Part shown: piece by piece, positions 36,748-46,204 of the stretch
Numbering within the stretch: position 1 is the stretch's first letter
Layout of the letters: each line of letters opens with the position of its first letter
From: Labilithrix sp.
GTDB taxonomy: Bacteria > Myxococcota_A > Polyangia > Polyangiales > Polyangiaceae
Length of the DNA: 64,000 nucleotides
Direction: 5' to 3'
NCBI GenBank assembly: GCA_019637175.1
Contig: JAHBWD010000011.1
Coordinates: 124,001 to 188,000, forward strand
Program-made: the position numbers and the translations under genes
Notes under the pieces: model-generated
Database searches by the model: none
What the model saw: the letters and a program-made list of their open reading frames with translations, nothing else
Told to the model about the DNA's origin: nothing

Positions 36748-36918
36748 TCACCGACCGAGAGGGAGCTCGACGACCACGTCGACGTCGTTCGTCGCGCGAG
36801 GCTCGCCTTGGAGCGAGCTCGCGATGCTACCGCCAACGAAATACGCCCCGCCGACCGACTCGACCGCGCGCGCGACCGCCAGAGCAACGTCGAGCGCGTC
36901 AGGATCGGTCGACGTCAT
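36748..36918 (-). pseudogene. Truncated nucleotidyltransferase (MNT/AbiEii-like) remnant
   Basis: 56 codons: a helix, then AYFVGGSIASSLQGEPRATN and DVDVVVEL, the GGxxAS...T.DVD(V) core of minimal nucleotidyltransferases (AbiEii / HEPN-MNT type). The frame stops right after the first catalytic Asp pair, where the LamG lipoprotein begins, so about three quarters of the protein is missing. A short upstream frame ends in an overlapping ATGA (EEVRVRLAVRLYGRDVARRL), as expected of the small partner that often precedes such genes. It may be a remnant of a toxin-antitoxin-like pair. Confidence 0.6.
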
Positions 36919-37170
36919 ACCGCATCGCTCGGGAGGTCGCCGAAGAGACGCCGCGCCACGTCACGCCCATAGAGACGGACCGCGAGCCGCACGCGCACCT
37001 CCTCCGGACCGGCCTCGCCTCGGCTCCGGTGTCGAGCATGACTCTTCCAGCATAGCTGGCGTACTACGGGCAGACGAGCGTGAGCGACGGTCCGATGGCG
37101 GCGTGCGTCCCACGTGCCGAACGTCGCGCGAGGCTCACGCGCTCGCGGTCTCGACATCGAATCTGGCTGC

Positions 37171-39123
37171 CTAGGTCTTGCCGAGAGGCGCACCGGGAGC
37201 GTGACCGATCTCCGGAGGGTCGGGCGTCCACGTGAACGTGTCGATGAGCAGCGGCGGGCCGGGGGCGAGCACGTCGTCTTTGCCGATCGTCCACGCCTCG
37301 ACGCGCCCGTCGGCGTGCACGCAGAGGCGCACGAAGTGCTTGAAGCCCGGGTGACCGAGCACCGTGAACGCCTGCTGGTGCTCGAGGCCGAGCACCGCGA
37401 GGATCATCAAGTACACGCCGAAGACGAACGAGCCGCCGAAGGCGCTCGCGACGATCACCGCGGGATCGCCGGCCATCGACGGGAGCGAGGCGGTCGAGAG
37501 GCGGAGGAACATCGGCAGGAGGCCGAGCACGACGCCGAACGGGACGGCGAGCAGCGCGATGAAGCGCCTCCGTTCGCCCTGGTGCGCCACGAAGTACAAG
37601 CCCAGCGCGAGCAGCGCGGAGATCGTGAGCGACGTCATGAAGAGCGGAGAGTCGCCTGTCTTCGACGCGCCGAGCACGATCGACGCGAGCAGCGCGAGCG
37701 CGAGGTGAACGAGCCCGCCCGCGCGGCCGATCGCGAGCTTCAGCGGGACCTGCGCGACGAGCTTCCTCGCGGCCGCGCGATCGGGGTACGCGACGTCGGG
37801 CTCGGACACGCCGCGCGGGTACGGACCGATGCGCGTGCCGTGCAAGAACGCGCCGCCGCCGCCGGCGACGACGTGGAGCGAGCGATTGACGGTGCGCCGC
37901 TCGTAGTGATGGAAGTCGCCGGCGAGGTAGAGCACGCGATCGCGCTCGAGGTTGAGGCGGCAGGCGCCGAGCATGCGCACGCCGGGATCGTTCTTCATGC
38001 CGTACGCGAGCGCGGGATCGCCGGCGACGAAGAGCACGGCGCGATCGGGGTGCTCCTCGCGCCATTTCGCGAAGAACGCGCGCTGGCGGAAGTCGACGCG
38101 CCCGAGCTGGCGATCGGCGCCGAACAAGTCGAGGCCCCGCGCGAGCGGCATCGCGAAGTAGCTCGCCTCCTGCACCGGCACGTAGCCGCGCAGCACGAGG
38201 CGGCGCCTCCGCTTGATGCCGACGCCGCGGAAGAACGCGCGCACCGATCGGAGGAAGCCGAGGACGAGGCCGAACGCGCCGCCCACCTCGTCGAGGTGGA
38301 GCTGCCGGGCGACGAGGCCGACCTTGCGCCCCGTTCGCTTGCGGAGCTGCTTGCCGAGGCGAGGCGTCGTGTCTTTGTCGTCGGCGCGGAACGGCTCGTC
38401 GACGCGCCGGCGGAAGAGGCGGCCGAAGCCGTCGAGGCCGTCGTACCAGTCGTGGTTGCCGGGCACGCCGAGCACGACGCGCTTGCGGGAGCTCGCGAAC
38501 GCGCGACGGAGCTGCTCGTTCCACGGGAGCACGAGCCGCTTGTAGATCTCGTCGGCGGTCGCGACCGGATAGGCGATGTCGCCGCCGAAGACGAGCACGT
38601 CGCCGCGGGGGAGGAACGTCGTGCCGCCCTGACCGTCGTCGACCTCGTAGGTCGACGCGAGCATCTTGCCGACGCCGGCGCTCACGTCGCGGTCGTCGCC
38701 CGTGTCGGCGACGAAATCGATCCAGACGGGCCGCCCGAGGGCCTCGACGAGCGTCGGCGCCTCGGCATCGAGCGGCGGCGCCTGGTGGGGGTGGGCGAGG
38801 ACGTCGATCGACGCGCGAAGGAGGTCGGCCGGACGGTTGGGCTTCATCCAGTCGCGCGAGTCGACCGACTCCGTCGCGATCGCTCTGGCTGTGAAATTGC
38901 GCAGATGGCCGAACAGCGAGGTCACGCCGTACCAGCGGATGCCGAAGGGTGGGTGTGCGCCCTGCCGAAAGACGAGGGGCGCGGGCCGATCGCCGCGGGG
39001 CTCGAGCCGCACGGGGGGCAGCGCGAGCGTCGAGCTGGGCGGATCGGGGTCCTCCACGGAAGAAGAGGAGGAAGAGGGGGAGGCCGACGCGGGGGACGGC
39101 GGCGGCTCGGACTCGAGCAGCAC
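37171..39123 (-). CDS. Membrane-anchored metallophosphoesterase
   Basis: 650 residues. Calcineurin-like phosphoesterase motifs occur in order: WIDFVADTGDD (first Asp), VLVFGGDIAYP, VVLGVPGNHDWYDG, a distant His region and LYLAGDFHHYER. A Ser/Pro-rich N-terminus of about 50 residues precedes it. The C-terminal part has four membrane segments (AGGLVHLALALLASIVLGA, FMTSLTISALLALGLYFVA, FIALLAVPFGVVLGLLPMF, SFVFGVYLMILAVLGL) and a cytosolic end. It binds two metals and hydrolyses phosphoesters; the substrate is unknown. It is divergent from the cupredoxin-like gene, with 45 bp between starts. Confidence 0.88.
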   Translation of the reverse strand: MLLESEPPPSPASASPSSSSSSVEDPDPPSSTLALPPVRLEPRGDRPAPLVFRQGAHPPFGIRWYGVTSLFGHLRNFTARAIATESVDSRDWMKPNRPADLLRASIDVLAHPHQAPPLDAEAPTLVEALGRPVWIDFVADTGDDRDVSAGVGKMLASTYEVDDGQGGTTFLPRGDVLVFGGDIAYPVATADEIYKRLVLPWNEQLRRAFASSRKRVVLGVPGNHDWYDGLDGFGRLFRRRVDEPFRADDKDTTPRLGKQLRKRTGRKVGLVARQLHLDEVGGAFGLVLGFLRSVRAFFRGVGIKRRRRLVLRGYVPVQEASYFAMPLARGLDLFGADRQLGRVDFRQRAFFAKWREEHPDRAVLFVAGDPALAYGMKNDPGVRMLGACRLNLERDRVLYLAGDFHHYERRTVNRSLHVVAGGGGAFLHGTRIGPYPRGVSEPDVAYPDRAAARKLVAQVPLKLAIGRAGGLVHLALALLASIVLGASKTGDSPLFMTSLTISALLALGLYFVAHQGERRRFIALLAVPFGVVLGLLPMFLRLSTASLPSMAGDPAVIVASAFGGSFVFGVYLMILAVLGLEHQQAFTVLGHPGFKHFVRLCVHADGRVEAWTIGKDDVLAPGPPLLIDTFTWTPDPPEIGHAPGAPLGKT

Positions 39124-39168
39124 ATGGAAGAGGATAGCGTTTTTGGGTTACCCTCGTCGGGTCCTCAC

Positions 39169-39912
39169 ATGCGAAGAAGACTCGCCCTGCCCCTGTTTGC
39201 GTTTCTGTCCGCGTTTGCCCTGCTGACGGTCTCGGGCGGCGCCGCCACGCCGAACGTCAAAGGGAAGATCACGGGGCAGGAAAAGCTGCTCCCCGAGGTC
39301 TACGCCGAAGCGGCCAAGCCGGAGTCGCGGCGGTGGACGTGGCGCGAGCCCTCGCCCTCGGTCGCGGCGCAGTTCCGCACCCTCTCCGGCAACCCGTCCC
39401 GCGATCTCTGCATCGCGGCCACGTCTTCCGCCAACCAGGCCGCCGGCGAGGCCATCCGCATGACGGTGACGGGCGGGCGCGTCTTCCCGACCACGATCGT
39501 CGTCTCGCCGGGCACGCCCCTCGCGTTCAAGAACTTCGATCCTTTCAAGCATCGCCTGTTCGTCAAAGACCAGAACACCTTCGGCGCCGAAGACCTGGGC
39601 CCGAACCAGGTCCGCCAGTGGGCCGCGCCGGGCCCCGGCCGCTACGAGGTGCGCGACGAGCTCTTCCCCAGCGTGCGCACGTTCATCATCGTCGACGCGC
39701 AGGTGGTCACGGTCGCCTACCCAGGTCGCGACGGCGCCTTCGGGCTCGTGCTCCCCGCGGGCGACTACGTGCTGAAGGCGTTCTTCGCCGGCAAGCAAGT
39801 GGGCAAGAACGTCCCCGTCGCGGCGAAGGAGAAGTCCACGGTCGAGCTGAAGGATCCCCTCAACGTCGGGCTCGCGGCGGCCGACGCGCGTGAAGGGCAG
39901 GAGCAGAAATGA
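39169..39912 (+). CDS. Secreted cupredoxin-like protein
   Basis: 247 residues from the ATG at 39169, which begins a signal peptide (RRRLALPLFAFLSAFALLTV). The central ~90 residues (VFPTTIVVSPGTPLAFKNFD, KHRLFVKDQNTFGAEDLGP, GRYEVRDELFPSVRTFIIV) have the strand pattern of cupredoxin/plastocyanin-like domains with one His (KHRLF), but the Cys and Met ligands of a blue copper site are not evident. A beta-sandwich C-terminal part (GLVLPAGDYVLKAFF) follows. The stop overlaps the next gene as ATGA, so the two proteins are coupled. Confidence 0.7.
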   Translation: MRRRLALPLFAFLSAFALLTVSGGAATPNVKGKITGQEKLLPEVYAEAAKPESRRWTWREPSPSVAAQFRTLSGNPSRDLCIAATSSANQAAGEAIRMTVTGGRVFPTTIVVSPGTPLAFKNFDPFKHRLFVKDQNTFGAEDLGPNQVRQWAAPGPGRYEVRDELFPSVRTFIIVDAQVVTVAYPGRDGAFGLVLPAGDYVLKAFFAGKQVGKNVPVAAKEKSTVELKDPLNVGLAAADAREGQEQK

Positions 39913-41858
39913 TCCTGTCGCGCATCTGGTACCTCATCCTCGCGATCCTCCTCGCGGCGGCGTACTACATCGTCTCGCTCGCCGTCGGTCAGTACAACCG
40001 GCGCAACGCCGCGGCGATGGACGAGACGCTCAAGGCCGACAGCCAGGTCGTGAGCTGGGCGATGCAGGTCGACGCGCGCCGCCGGCTCGACGTCCTGCTC
40101 CTCGCGGCGGTCGACCCGAACGTCGCCAAGTCGCTGAAGGGCGCCAACGGCAAGGAGCAGGTGCCGACCGCTTCGAAGGAGGAGGGCGCCAAGGCCCTCC
40201 GCGCCTTCAACGACAAATTGCCTGCAGAATACAAGAATGACGTCCTCTTCGTCGCCGACCGCGAGGGGCGCCTCGTCGCGCAGATCGGCTACGACTCGGT
40301 CGTCGCGTTCCCCGAGTTCGAGCTCGGCGGCTACGCCGCGGTCTTCGACGCGCTCCACGGCTTCCTCCGCGACGACACCTGGGTGTGGGGCGGGCGCATC
40401 GCGCGCGTCGTCACGCGCCCGGTCGAAGACGAGGTCGGCCAGCCTCCGCTCGGCGCCGTCATCGGGCTCCGCTGGGTCGACAGCGGCTTCGCGAAGGAGA
40501 TCGGGAAGCGAACGCGCACGAACATCGCGTTCTTCGCGCTCGGCCAGCACGTCGCGTCGGCGGCCTCGACCGAGGGGTTCGAGGAGAACTCCCTCGAGGC
40601 GCTCGGCGGCGATCTCAAGGCCGTGGGCGAAGACAAGCAGTTCCGCGAGACGGGCCGCACCGACGTGCGACCGCTCGGCACCGACGACAAGGGCGGCGTG
40701 CTCTTCGTGCGCCTCCCGGGCGACGCGTGGGAGCTCGGCGCGGGCTTCGCCGTCGCGCGCCAGAAGGTCTCGATCGCTTCGCCGCTCGGCTTCATCAACG
40801 GCGCCGACGATCAAGACAAGAAGAACGTGAAGCTGTGGCTCGTCGGCGTCATCGCCTTCGGCGCGCTGCTCTTCGGCATGCTCTTCTCGTTCCTCGAGCA
40901 CTCGATGCCGATGCGCGAGATGGCGGCGCAAGCGGGGAAGCTGAAGAAGGGCGACCTCGACGTCCTCCAGCTCCCGCGCTTCCGCGGCGGGTACCGATCG
41001 ATCGCGACCGACATCAACAACGGCATCCAGCGCGTCATCGAGAAGGGCGGCGGCACCGCGCGCAAGCCGGCCGATCTCGAGTCGATCCTCGGGCCCGTCC
41101 CCGCGCAGCCGAACATGAGCGCGTTCTCCTTCCCGATGCCGGACGCGTCGTCGCCGCCGCAGACGGCGCCGAACCTCGGCGCGCCGTTCCCCAACGCGCC
41201 GGCGCCCGCGGTGAGCCCGCCTGCCCCGTCGGCGCCGAACAACCGCTTCCCCGGATCGGCCCCGCAGGCGGCGCCGTCTCGCCCGGGAGCGCCGAACGCT
41301 CCGCCGGCCGCGCCTTCGCGTCCGGGCGGCACGCCCGGCGCGGGCGTCGCCGGTCAGCCCATGTTCGGCAACGAGCGCACGATGGCGATGCCCGGCGGAT
41401 CGCCGCCGGCGTTCGGCCAGGCGGCGCCCCCGCCCGCCGCGGGCGCGCCCGTCGGCGCGCAGAGCGCGACGGTCGCGGCCTCGCCGGGCGCGAACAAGAT
41501 GTCGGCGGCCACGTCGCCCGCGCCGTTCCCGCCGCAAGGAGGGCCGGCCAAGGCGCCCAAGGACGAAGACGAGCAGACGATGGTCGCGCAGCCGTCGGCC
41601 GATCTCATCGCCGCGACCGGCGGTCACGCGGCGGCGAACGATCCGGCGGCCGAGTGGCATCAGGTCTACGAAGAGTTCCTGCGCACGAAGCGCGAATGCG
41701 GCGAGCCGACCGAAGGCCTCACCTTCGAGAAGTTCCAGCAGACCCTCAAGAAGAACCGCGACGCGCTGATGCAGCGCCACGGCTGCAAGCGCGTGAAGTT
41801 CTCGGTCTACGTCAAAGAGGGTCGCGCGTCGCTGAAGGCCACGCCCGTTCGCGAGTAG
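39909..41858 (+). CDS. MXAN_5187-type membrane protein with periplasmic sensor-like domain
   Basis: 649 residues. A membrane segment (about 6-25) leads to a periplasmic part of about 250 residues (DVLFVADREGRLVAQIGYDSVV, resembling a Cache-type sensor), a second membrane segment (about 305-325) and a HAMP-like stretch (AQAGKLKKGDLDVLQLPRFRG). A long Pro/Ala/Gly-rich linker (about 390-560) follows. The last ~70 residues (VYEEFLRTKRECGEPTEGLT, VKFSVYVKEGRASLKA) match what I know as the MXAN_5187 C-terminal domain, found in myxobacteria and without known function. It overlaps the cupredoxin-like gene by 4 bp. Confidence 0.75.
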   Translation: MILSRIWYLILAILLAAAYYIVSLAVGQYNRRNAAAMDETLKADSQVVSWAMQVDARRRLDVLLLAAVDPNVAKSLKGANGKEQVPTASKEEGAKALRAFNDKLPAEYKNDVLFVADREGRLVAQIGYDSVVAFPEFELGGYAAVFDALHGFLRDDTWVWGGRIARVVTRPVEDEVGQPPLGAVIGLRWVDSGFAKEIGKRTRTNIAFFALGQHVASAASTEGFEENSLEALGGDLKAVGEDKQFRETGRTDVRPLGTDDKGGVLFVRLPGDAWELGAGFAVARQKVSIASPLGFINGADDQDKKNVKLWLVGVIAFGALLFGMLFSFLEHSMPMREMAAQAGKLKKGDLDVLQLPRFRGGYRSIATDINNGIQRVIEKGGGTARKPADLESILGPVPAQPNMSAFSFPMPDASSPPQTAPNLGAPFPNAPAPAVSPPAPSAPNNRFPGSAPQAAPSRPGAPNAPPAAPSRPGGTPGAGVAGQPMFGNERTMAMPGGSPPAFGQAAPPPAAGAPVGAQSATVAASPGANKMSAATSPAPFPPQGGPAKAPKDEDEQTMVAQPSADLIAATGGHAAANDPAAEWHQVYEEFLRTKRECGEPTEGLTFEKFQQTLKKNRDALMQRHGCKRVKFSVYVKEGRASLKATPVRE

Positions 41859-41967
41859 CTGACCCGATTCGCCCCGTGTGGCGGCGGCGCACACCGTCGT
41901 CGCGGGAGGGCTCCGCAGCGCGTCGCCTTCCTGCGTCCCGCACGGCCCTTGCAGCTCCGGCGGGCGC

Positions 41968-42879
41968 ATGGACCGCACCGCACTGCACCTCGAGATCCGC
42001 AACGCGCTCACCCTCGCCGACGAGCTGAGCCGCGACGAGCATCACCTCGGCCGATGGGAGCTCGCGGGCGTGCTCGCGGCGCTCCGGAGCGCGCTGGAAG
42101 AGCTGGAGCGCGAGGTCGGTCGGTCGCACGTCGACTTGAGCGCGCCGGGCCCAGAGGTCGTCGCGCGCGTCGAGCGCTCGATCCACGCGCTCGACCGCCG
42201 CCTCGCCGAGGTGCCGGCCGAGCTCCACTGGCGGACGCAGAAGCTCGTCGCCTCCGTCGAGCGCGTGGGCGCCGGGCTCTCGGCGCCCGCGGCCTCCGTT
42301 CGCTCGAAGCCGCTCGCGATGCTGCCGCTCGCGCGCGTCGTTCCGCAGGGCGTGCACGCGGCCGTCGATTACGCGGGCTCGGCCGCGCTCTTCGCGAGCG
42401 CGACGCTCGCGAAGACCGAGCGCGCGCGGGCGGTCGGCCTCGCGCTCGGCGGCGGCGTCCTCGTCGGATCGCTCCTCACGGATCAGCGCGCGAGCGCGAT
42501 GAAGGTGCTCCCGATCGAGACGCACGAGATCGCCGATCACGCCACCGGCCTGCTCGCGATCGCCGCGCCGTTCGTCCTCGGCTACGCGAAGAAGGATCCG
42601 CTCGCGGCGATGATGCACGTCGGCGTCGGCCTCTCGATGATCGTGGCGTCGCTCTTCACCGACTATCGCGCGCGCGACGGCGTGACGTGGCCGATCCGCT
42701 CGAAGGGAGGATGGCGCCGCGCACGGCACCGCGCACGGCGGCGCCGCGAAGCGCGCGTGGGCGACGTCCAGCGCCCGCTCGAGGGCCTTTCGGCCGCGCC
42801 CACGAAGAGCAACTGGGATCCCGACGGCGACCGCTTTCTCGGCGCGACCCGCCCGCCGGGCGCGCCGCGCGACCGCTGA
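41968..42879 (+). CDS. Membrane protein, SPW-repeat-like C-terminal half
   Basis: 303 residues from the ATG at 41968; the upstream frame is compositional. The first ~130 residues are helical and charged (TALHLEIRNALTLADELSRD, LEELEREVGRSHVDL). Then come four hydrophobic segments: VHAAVDYAGSAALFASA, AVGLALGGGVLVGSLLT, HATGLLAIAAPFVLGYA, MMHVGVGLSMIVASLFTDY. The arrangement resembles SPW-repeat proteins; the assignment is tentative. A basic, Arg-rich tail follows. No operon partner is evident: the upstream gene ends 109 bp before, and a FadL gene begins 48 bp later. Confidence 0.65.
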   Translation: MDRTALHLEIRNALTLADELSRDEHHLGRWELAGVLAALRSALEELEREVGRSHVDLSAPGPEVVARVERSIHALDRRLAEVPAELHWRTQKLVASVERVGAGLSAPAASVRSKPLAMLPLARVVPQGVHAAVDYAGSAALFASATLAKTERARAVGLALGGGVLVGSLLTDQRASAMKVLPIETHEIADHATGLLAIAAPFVLGYAKKDPLAAMMHVGVGLSMIVASLFTDYRARDGVTWPIRSKGGWRRARHRARRRREARVGDVQRPLEGLSAAPTKSNWDPDGDRFLGATRPPGAPRDR

Positions 42880-42927
42880 AATTTCGCGGAGACGTAAGGG
42901 CGGTCTTCGTTTAGCGTGAGCGCGCTC

Positions 42928-44601
42928 ATGCGCTCCGCCAAGCTTCTCCTGGGCCTCTCGGTGGCCTGTGCCTCCGGCCTGCTCGCGTCGTCGGCGCGCG
43001 CCACGAGCGTCTTCGAATTCCCCGACAACGGCTCGGAGCAGATGGCTCGAGGCGGCGCGTGGGTCGCTCGCGCGTCGGATCCGCTCGCGACGATCTTCAA
43101 CCCCGCGGGCCTCGCCGGCCAGCCGACGCGGCTCACGCTCCAGAGCAGCTTCATCATCGAGCACACGTGCTTCAGCCGCATCAAGGCGGCGGGCGACACC
43201 TCGAACGATCCGCTCGGCGCGGGCGGCGTCTACCCGCGCGTGTGCAACGACATCGCGCCGACGTTCAACCCGCAGATCGGCGCGACCATCCGCGTCAACG
43301 ACCGCCTCGGCGTCGGCCTCCTCGTGATCGGCCCCGCGTCGGGCGGCGAGAAGACGTTCCCCGACTTCGTGCGCGACGGCGCAGGCGAGCTCCAGGCGTC
43401 GCCTGCTCGGTATCTCCTCGCGAAGCAGGCGGGCATCATCCTCTCGCCGACGCTCGGCGTGGGCGCCGAGATCGTCGAGAACCTCCGCGTCGGCGCGAGC
43501 TTCTCCTGGGGCTTCGCCCGCCTCCGCCTCGCGAGCGCCACCGTCTCGCTCAACTCCGACGCGACGACGCCGGGCAACGACACGCGCGCGAACCTCCAGC
43601 TCCGCGACTACTTCATCCCCGCGTTCACGGTCGGCGGGCTCTGGAGCGCGGCGCCCGAGTGGGATCTCGCCGGCTGGTACAAGTGGTCCGACGCGATCCG
43701 CGCCTCGGGCGACGTGGGCACGGCGGCGAACTTCTACACGCGGCAGAACGCGAACGGCGACGACAGCAAGGTTCGCTACGGCGACACCATCTTCGAAGAC
43801 TGCGGCACCGGCACGAACACCACCGCGTGCGGCGCCGGCAACAACGGCACGCTCAAGTTCGCGGTCCCGATGGAGGCGAAGATCGGCGTCCGCTACCACA
43901 AGCCGCGCGCGAAGACGGTCGCGGAGGCGCCGGCCGGCGCCGAGCCTTCGGCGCTCGCGACGCCGGCAGCGCCGCAGAAGCACCTGCGCGATCCGCTGGC
44001 GACCGACGTCTTCGACGTCGAGCTCGATCTCACGTGGGCGAACAACTCTGCGGCCGACGCCATCGAGATCCGCTTCCCGAGCGACAACAGCGGCACCGGG
44101 CTCTTGCCGGTCGCCGGCGTTCAGGGCGGCCAGATCCCGCCGAACGCCGACCAGCGACGCAACTACAGAGACGTCATCGGCGTCCGCCTCGGCGGCGACT
44201 GGAACGTGATCGCCGACAAGCTCGCGCTCCGCGCCGGATCGTTCTTCGAATCGAGCGCCGCCAATCCCCAGTACCAACACATCGACTTCCAACCAACCAC
44301 CCGCTTCGGCCTGGCCCTCGGCGGCACCTACCGGATCCGCTTCGGGGAAGGGGAGAGCGCGAGCGCGCTCGAGCTCATGGTGGGATACGGCCACGTGTTC
44401 TTCGGCGACCAGAGCCGGACGAACCCGAACGACAGCGGCCTCGGCGCGCTCGCGGGCACGTCGTGCAACGGCAGCGCCCCCTCCGGGGTCACGACCTGCG
44501 CGGACGGAAATGAACGCTACCGCACGAAATGGCCGGTGAACCTCGGCACGATCACGAGCTCGCTCAACGTCGTCAACGTGGGCGCGGCTTACCGCTTCTA
44601 G
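42928..44601 (+). CDS. OmpP1/FadL-family outer-membrane transporter
   Basis: 557 residues from the ATG at 42928, the better start for the signal peptide (LLLGLSVACASGLLASSARA); a GTG at 42916 adds four residues. The mature N-terminus (SVFEFPDNGSEQMARGGAWVARASDPLATIFNPAGLAG, here quoted as the motifs EQMARGGAWVA and PLATIFNPAGLAG) is the FadL hallmark, including the NPAGL segment that forms the hatch. Many beta-strands follow, ending in VVNVGAAYRF with a terminal Phe, as in outer-membrane barrels. FadL proteins take up long-chain fatty acids or other hydrophobic compounds. Confidence 0.9.
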   Translation: MRSAKLLLGLSVACASGLLASSARATSVFEFPDNGSEQMARGGAWVARASDPLATIFNPAGLAGQPTRLTLQSSFIIEHTCFSRIKAAGDTSNDPLGAGGVYPRVCNDIAPTFNPQIGATIRVNDRLGVGLLVIGPASGGEKTFPDFVRDGAGELQASPARYLLAKQAGIILSPTLGVGAEIVENLRVGASFSWGFARLRLASATVSLNSDATTPGNDTRANLQLRDYFIPAFTVGGLWSAAPEWDLAGWYKWSDAIRASGDVGTAANFYTRQNANGDDSKVRYGDTIFEDCGTGTNTTACGAGNNGTLKFAVPMEAKIGVRYHKPRAKTVAEAPAGAEPSALATPAAPQKHLRDPLATDVFDVELDLTWANNSAADAIEIRFPSDNSGTGLLPVAGVQGGQIPPNADQRRNYRDVIGVRLGGDWNVIADKLALRAGSFFESSAANPQYQHIDFQPTTRFGLALGGTYRIRFGEGESASALELMVGYGHVFFGDQSRTNPNDSGLGALAGTSCNGSAPSGVTTCADGNERYRTKWPVNLGTITSSLNVVNVGAAYRF

Positions 44602-44640
44602 CCATCGCAGAGTCCGCTTCTGGTGATAAGCTCGCTCTTC

Positions 44641-45597
44641 ATGAGCGACACGCGCAAGGTCATCATCATCGGGTCCGGGCCTGCTGGCCACACCGCGGGC
44701 ATCTACGCCGCTCGCGCCAACCTCAAGCCGCTGATGTTCGAAGGCCTGGCGCGCGGCGGCATCCCGGGTGGTCAGCTCATGATCACCAACGACGTCGAGA
44801 ACTACCCCGGCTTCCCGTCGAAGATCGCCGGGCCCGAGCTCATGGCCGCGTTCCGCGCGCAGGGCGTCCACCAGGGCGTCGAGATCCGCACCGAAGACGT
44901 GAACAAGGTCGACTTCTCGAAGCGGCCGTTCACCGTCTGGGCGGGCGACGACAACAAGGAGTGGAAGGCGGAGACGATCATCATCGCGACGGGCGCGCAG
45001 GCCAAATGGCTCGGCCTCCCGAGCGAGACGGCGCTCCAGGGCAAGGGCGTGAGCGCGTGCGCCGTGTGCGACGGCGCCTTCTTCCGCAACCAAGACGTCG
45101 CCGTCGTCGGCGGCGGCGACACGGCCATGGAAGAGTCGATGTACCTCTCCGGCCTCTGCAAGTCGGTCACGCTCATCCACCGTCGCGACGTCTTCCGCGC
45201 GAGCATGGCGATGCAGGATCGCGTGAGGAAGAACCCGAAGATCAAGATCCTCTACAACACCGAGGTCGACGAGATCCTCGACGTGTCGAAGGGCGAGGTC
45301 ACCGGCGTCAAGGTCCGCAACAACAAGAACCAGGAGACGGCGGTGCTGCCGGTCACCGGTTACTTCGTCGCCATCGGCCACACGCCGAACTCGGATCTCT
45401 TCAAGGAGTTCCTCGAGCTCCACGACAACGGCTACATCAAGACGAAGCCGGGCACGACGCAGACCTCGGTGCCCGCCGTCTTCGCCGCCGGCGACGTGCA
45501 AGACTTCGTCTACCGCCAGGCGGTCACCGCCGCCGGCACGGGCTGCATGGCCGCCCTCGAAGCCGAGCGCTGGCTCGCGGCCAACTCGAGTCACTAG
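44641..45597 (+). CDS. trxB: Thioredoxin reductase
   Basis: 318 residues from the ATG at 44641. FAD site IIGSGPAGHTAGIYAAR, redox-active pair CAVC in VSACAVCDGAFFRN, NADPH site VVGGGDTAMEES and the closing VFAAGDVQD are all present. It uses NADPH to reduce thioredoxin in the cytosol. Length and motifs are those of the low-molecular-weight type. No thioredoxin gene is adjacent; a cyclic-nucleotide-binding protein gene follows 66 bp downstream on the same strand. Confidence 0.96.
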   Translation: MSDTRKVIIIGSGPAGHTAGIYAARANLKPLMFEGLARGGIPGGQLMITNDVENYPGFPSKIAGPELMAAFRAQGVHQGVEIRTEDVNKVDFSKRPFTVWAGDDNKEWKAETIIIATGAQAKWLGLPSETALQGKGVSACAVCDGAFFRNQDVAVVGGGDTAMEESMYLSGLCKSVTLIHRRDVFRASMAMQDRVRKNPKIKILYNTEVDEILDVSKGEVTGVKVRNNKNQETAVLPVTGYFVAIGHTPNSDLFKEFLELHDNGYIKTKPGTTQTSVPAVFAAGDVQDFVYRQAVTAAGTGCMAALEAERWLAANSSH

Positions 45598-45663
45598 CGG
45601 GCGTTCGGCGCCTGGCGCCTCTCTTTCCTGACTCTCCCCCAAAAAGCGCGATACGCTCGGCGC

Positions 45664-46188
45664 GTGTCCTCCGAACCGGCCGGCACCCCATCGCAACCGG
45701 CAGAGGCGACGCCCGAAGTCGCGAGCGCCGAGCGTGAGGCGCAGCTCGCCAGAGTTCCGTTCTTCGACGGCCTGACGCCGGAGGCCCTCGCGATGATCGC
45801 GGAGGCAGCGACCGACGAGAGCCACGCCTACGGCACGCGGATCTTCCAGTACGGCGATCCCGGCGACAAGCTCTACATCATCCTCGAAGGCAAGGTGCGC
45901 ATCTCGCGCGAGGTCGGCGGCATGGGCGAAGAGGCGCTCGCCGTGCTCGGCGTCGGCGAGGTGTTCGGCGAGATGGCGCTCCTCGACGAGTCGCCGCGCT
46001 CGGCGAGCGCCATCGCGCACGAGCGCTGCCGCCTGCTCGTCATCACGAAAGACGCGTTCGACGATCTGCTCTTCTTGCACAAGGATCTCGCCTACGAGGT
46101 CCTCTGGGCGTGCGTGCGCATGCTCGCGTCGCGCCTGCGCGAGACGAACGACAAGCTCACGTTCCTGTCGACGAGCGGTCGCTTCTGA
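45664..46188 (+). CDS. Cyclic-nucleotide-binding (Crp-like) domain protein without DNA-binding domain
   Basis: 174 residues from a GTG. After a ~30-residue tail comes one cNMP-binding domain: ALAMIAEAATDESHAYGTRI, IILEGKVRI and the phosphate-binding cassette FGEMALLDESPRSASAIAHE, where Glu and Arg contact the cyclic nucleotide. The C-terminal helix (ACVRMLASRLRETNDKL) is short and no helix-turn-helix follows, so it is not a Crp-type transcription factor by itself. It probably senses cAMP or cGMP and acts on another protein. It lies 16 bp before the triheme lipoprotein gene. Confidence 0.88.
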   Translation: MSSEPAGTPSQPAEATPEVASAEREAQLARVPFFDGLTPEALAMIAEAATDESHAYGTRIFQYGDPGDKLYIILEGKVRISREVGGMGEEALAVLGVGEVFGEMALLDESPRSASAIAHERCRLLVITKDAFDDLLFLHKDLAYEVLWACVRMLASRLRETNDKLTFLSTSGRF

Positions 46189-46204
46189 CGATAGAAGACT
46201 CGCC

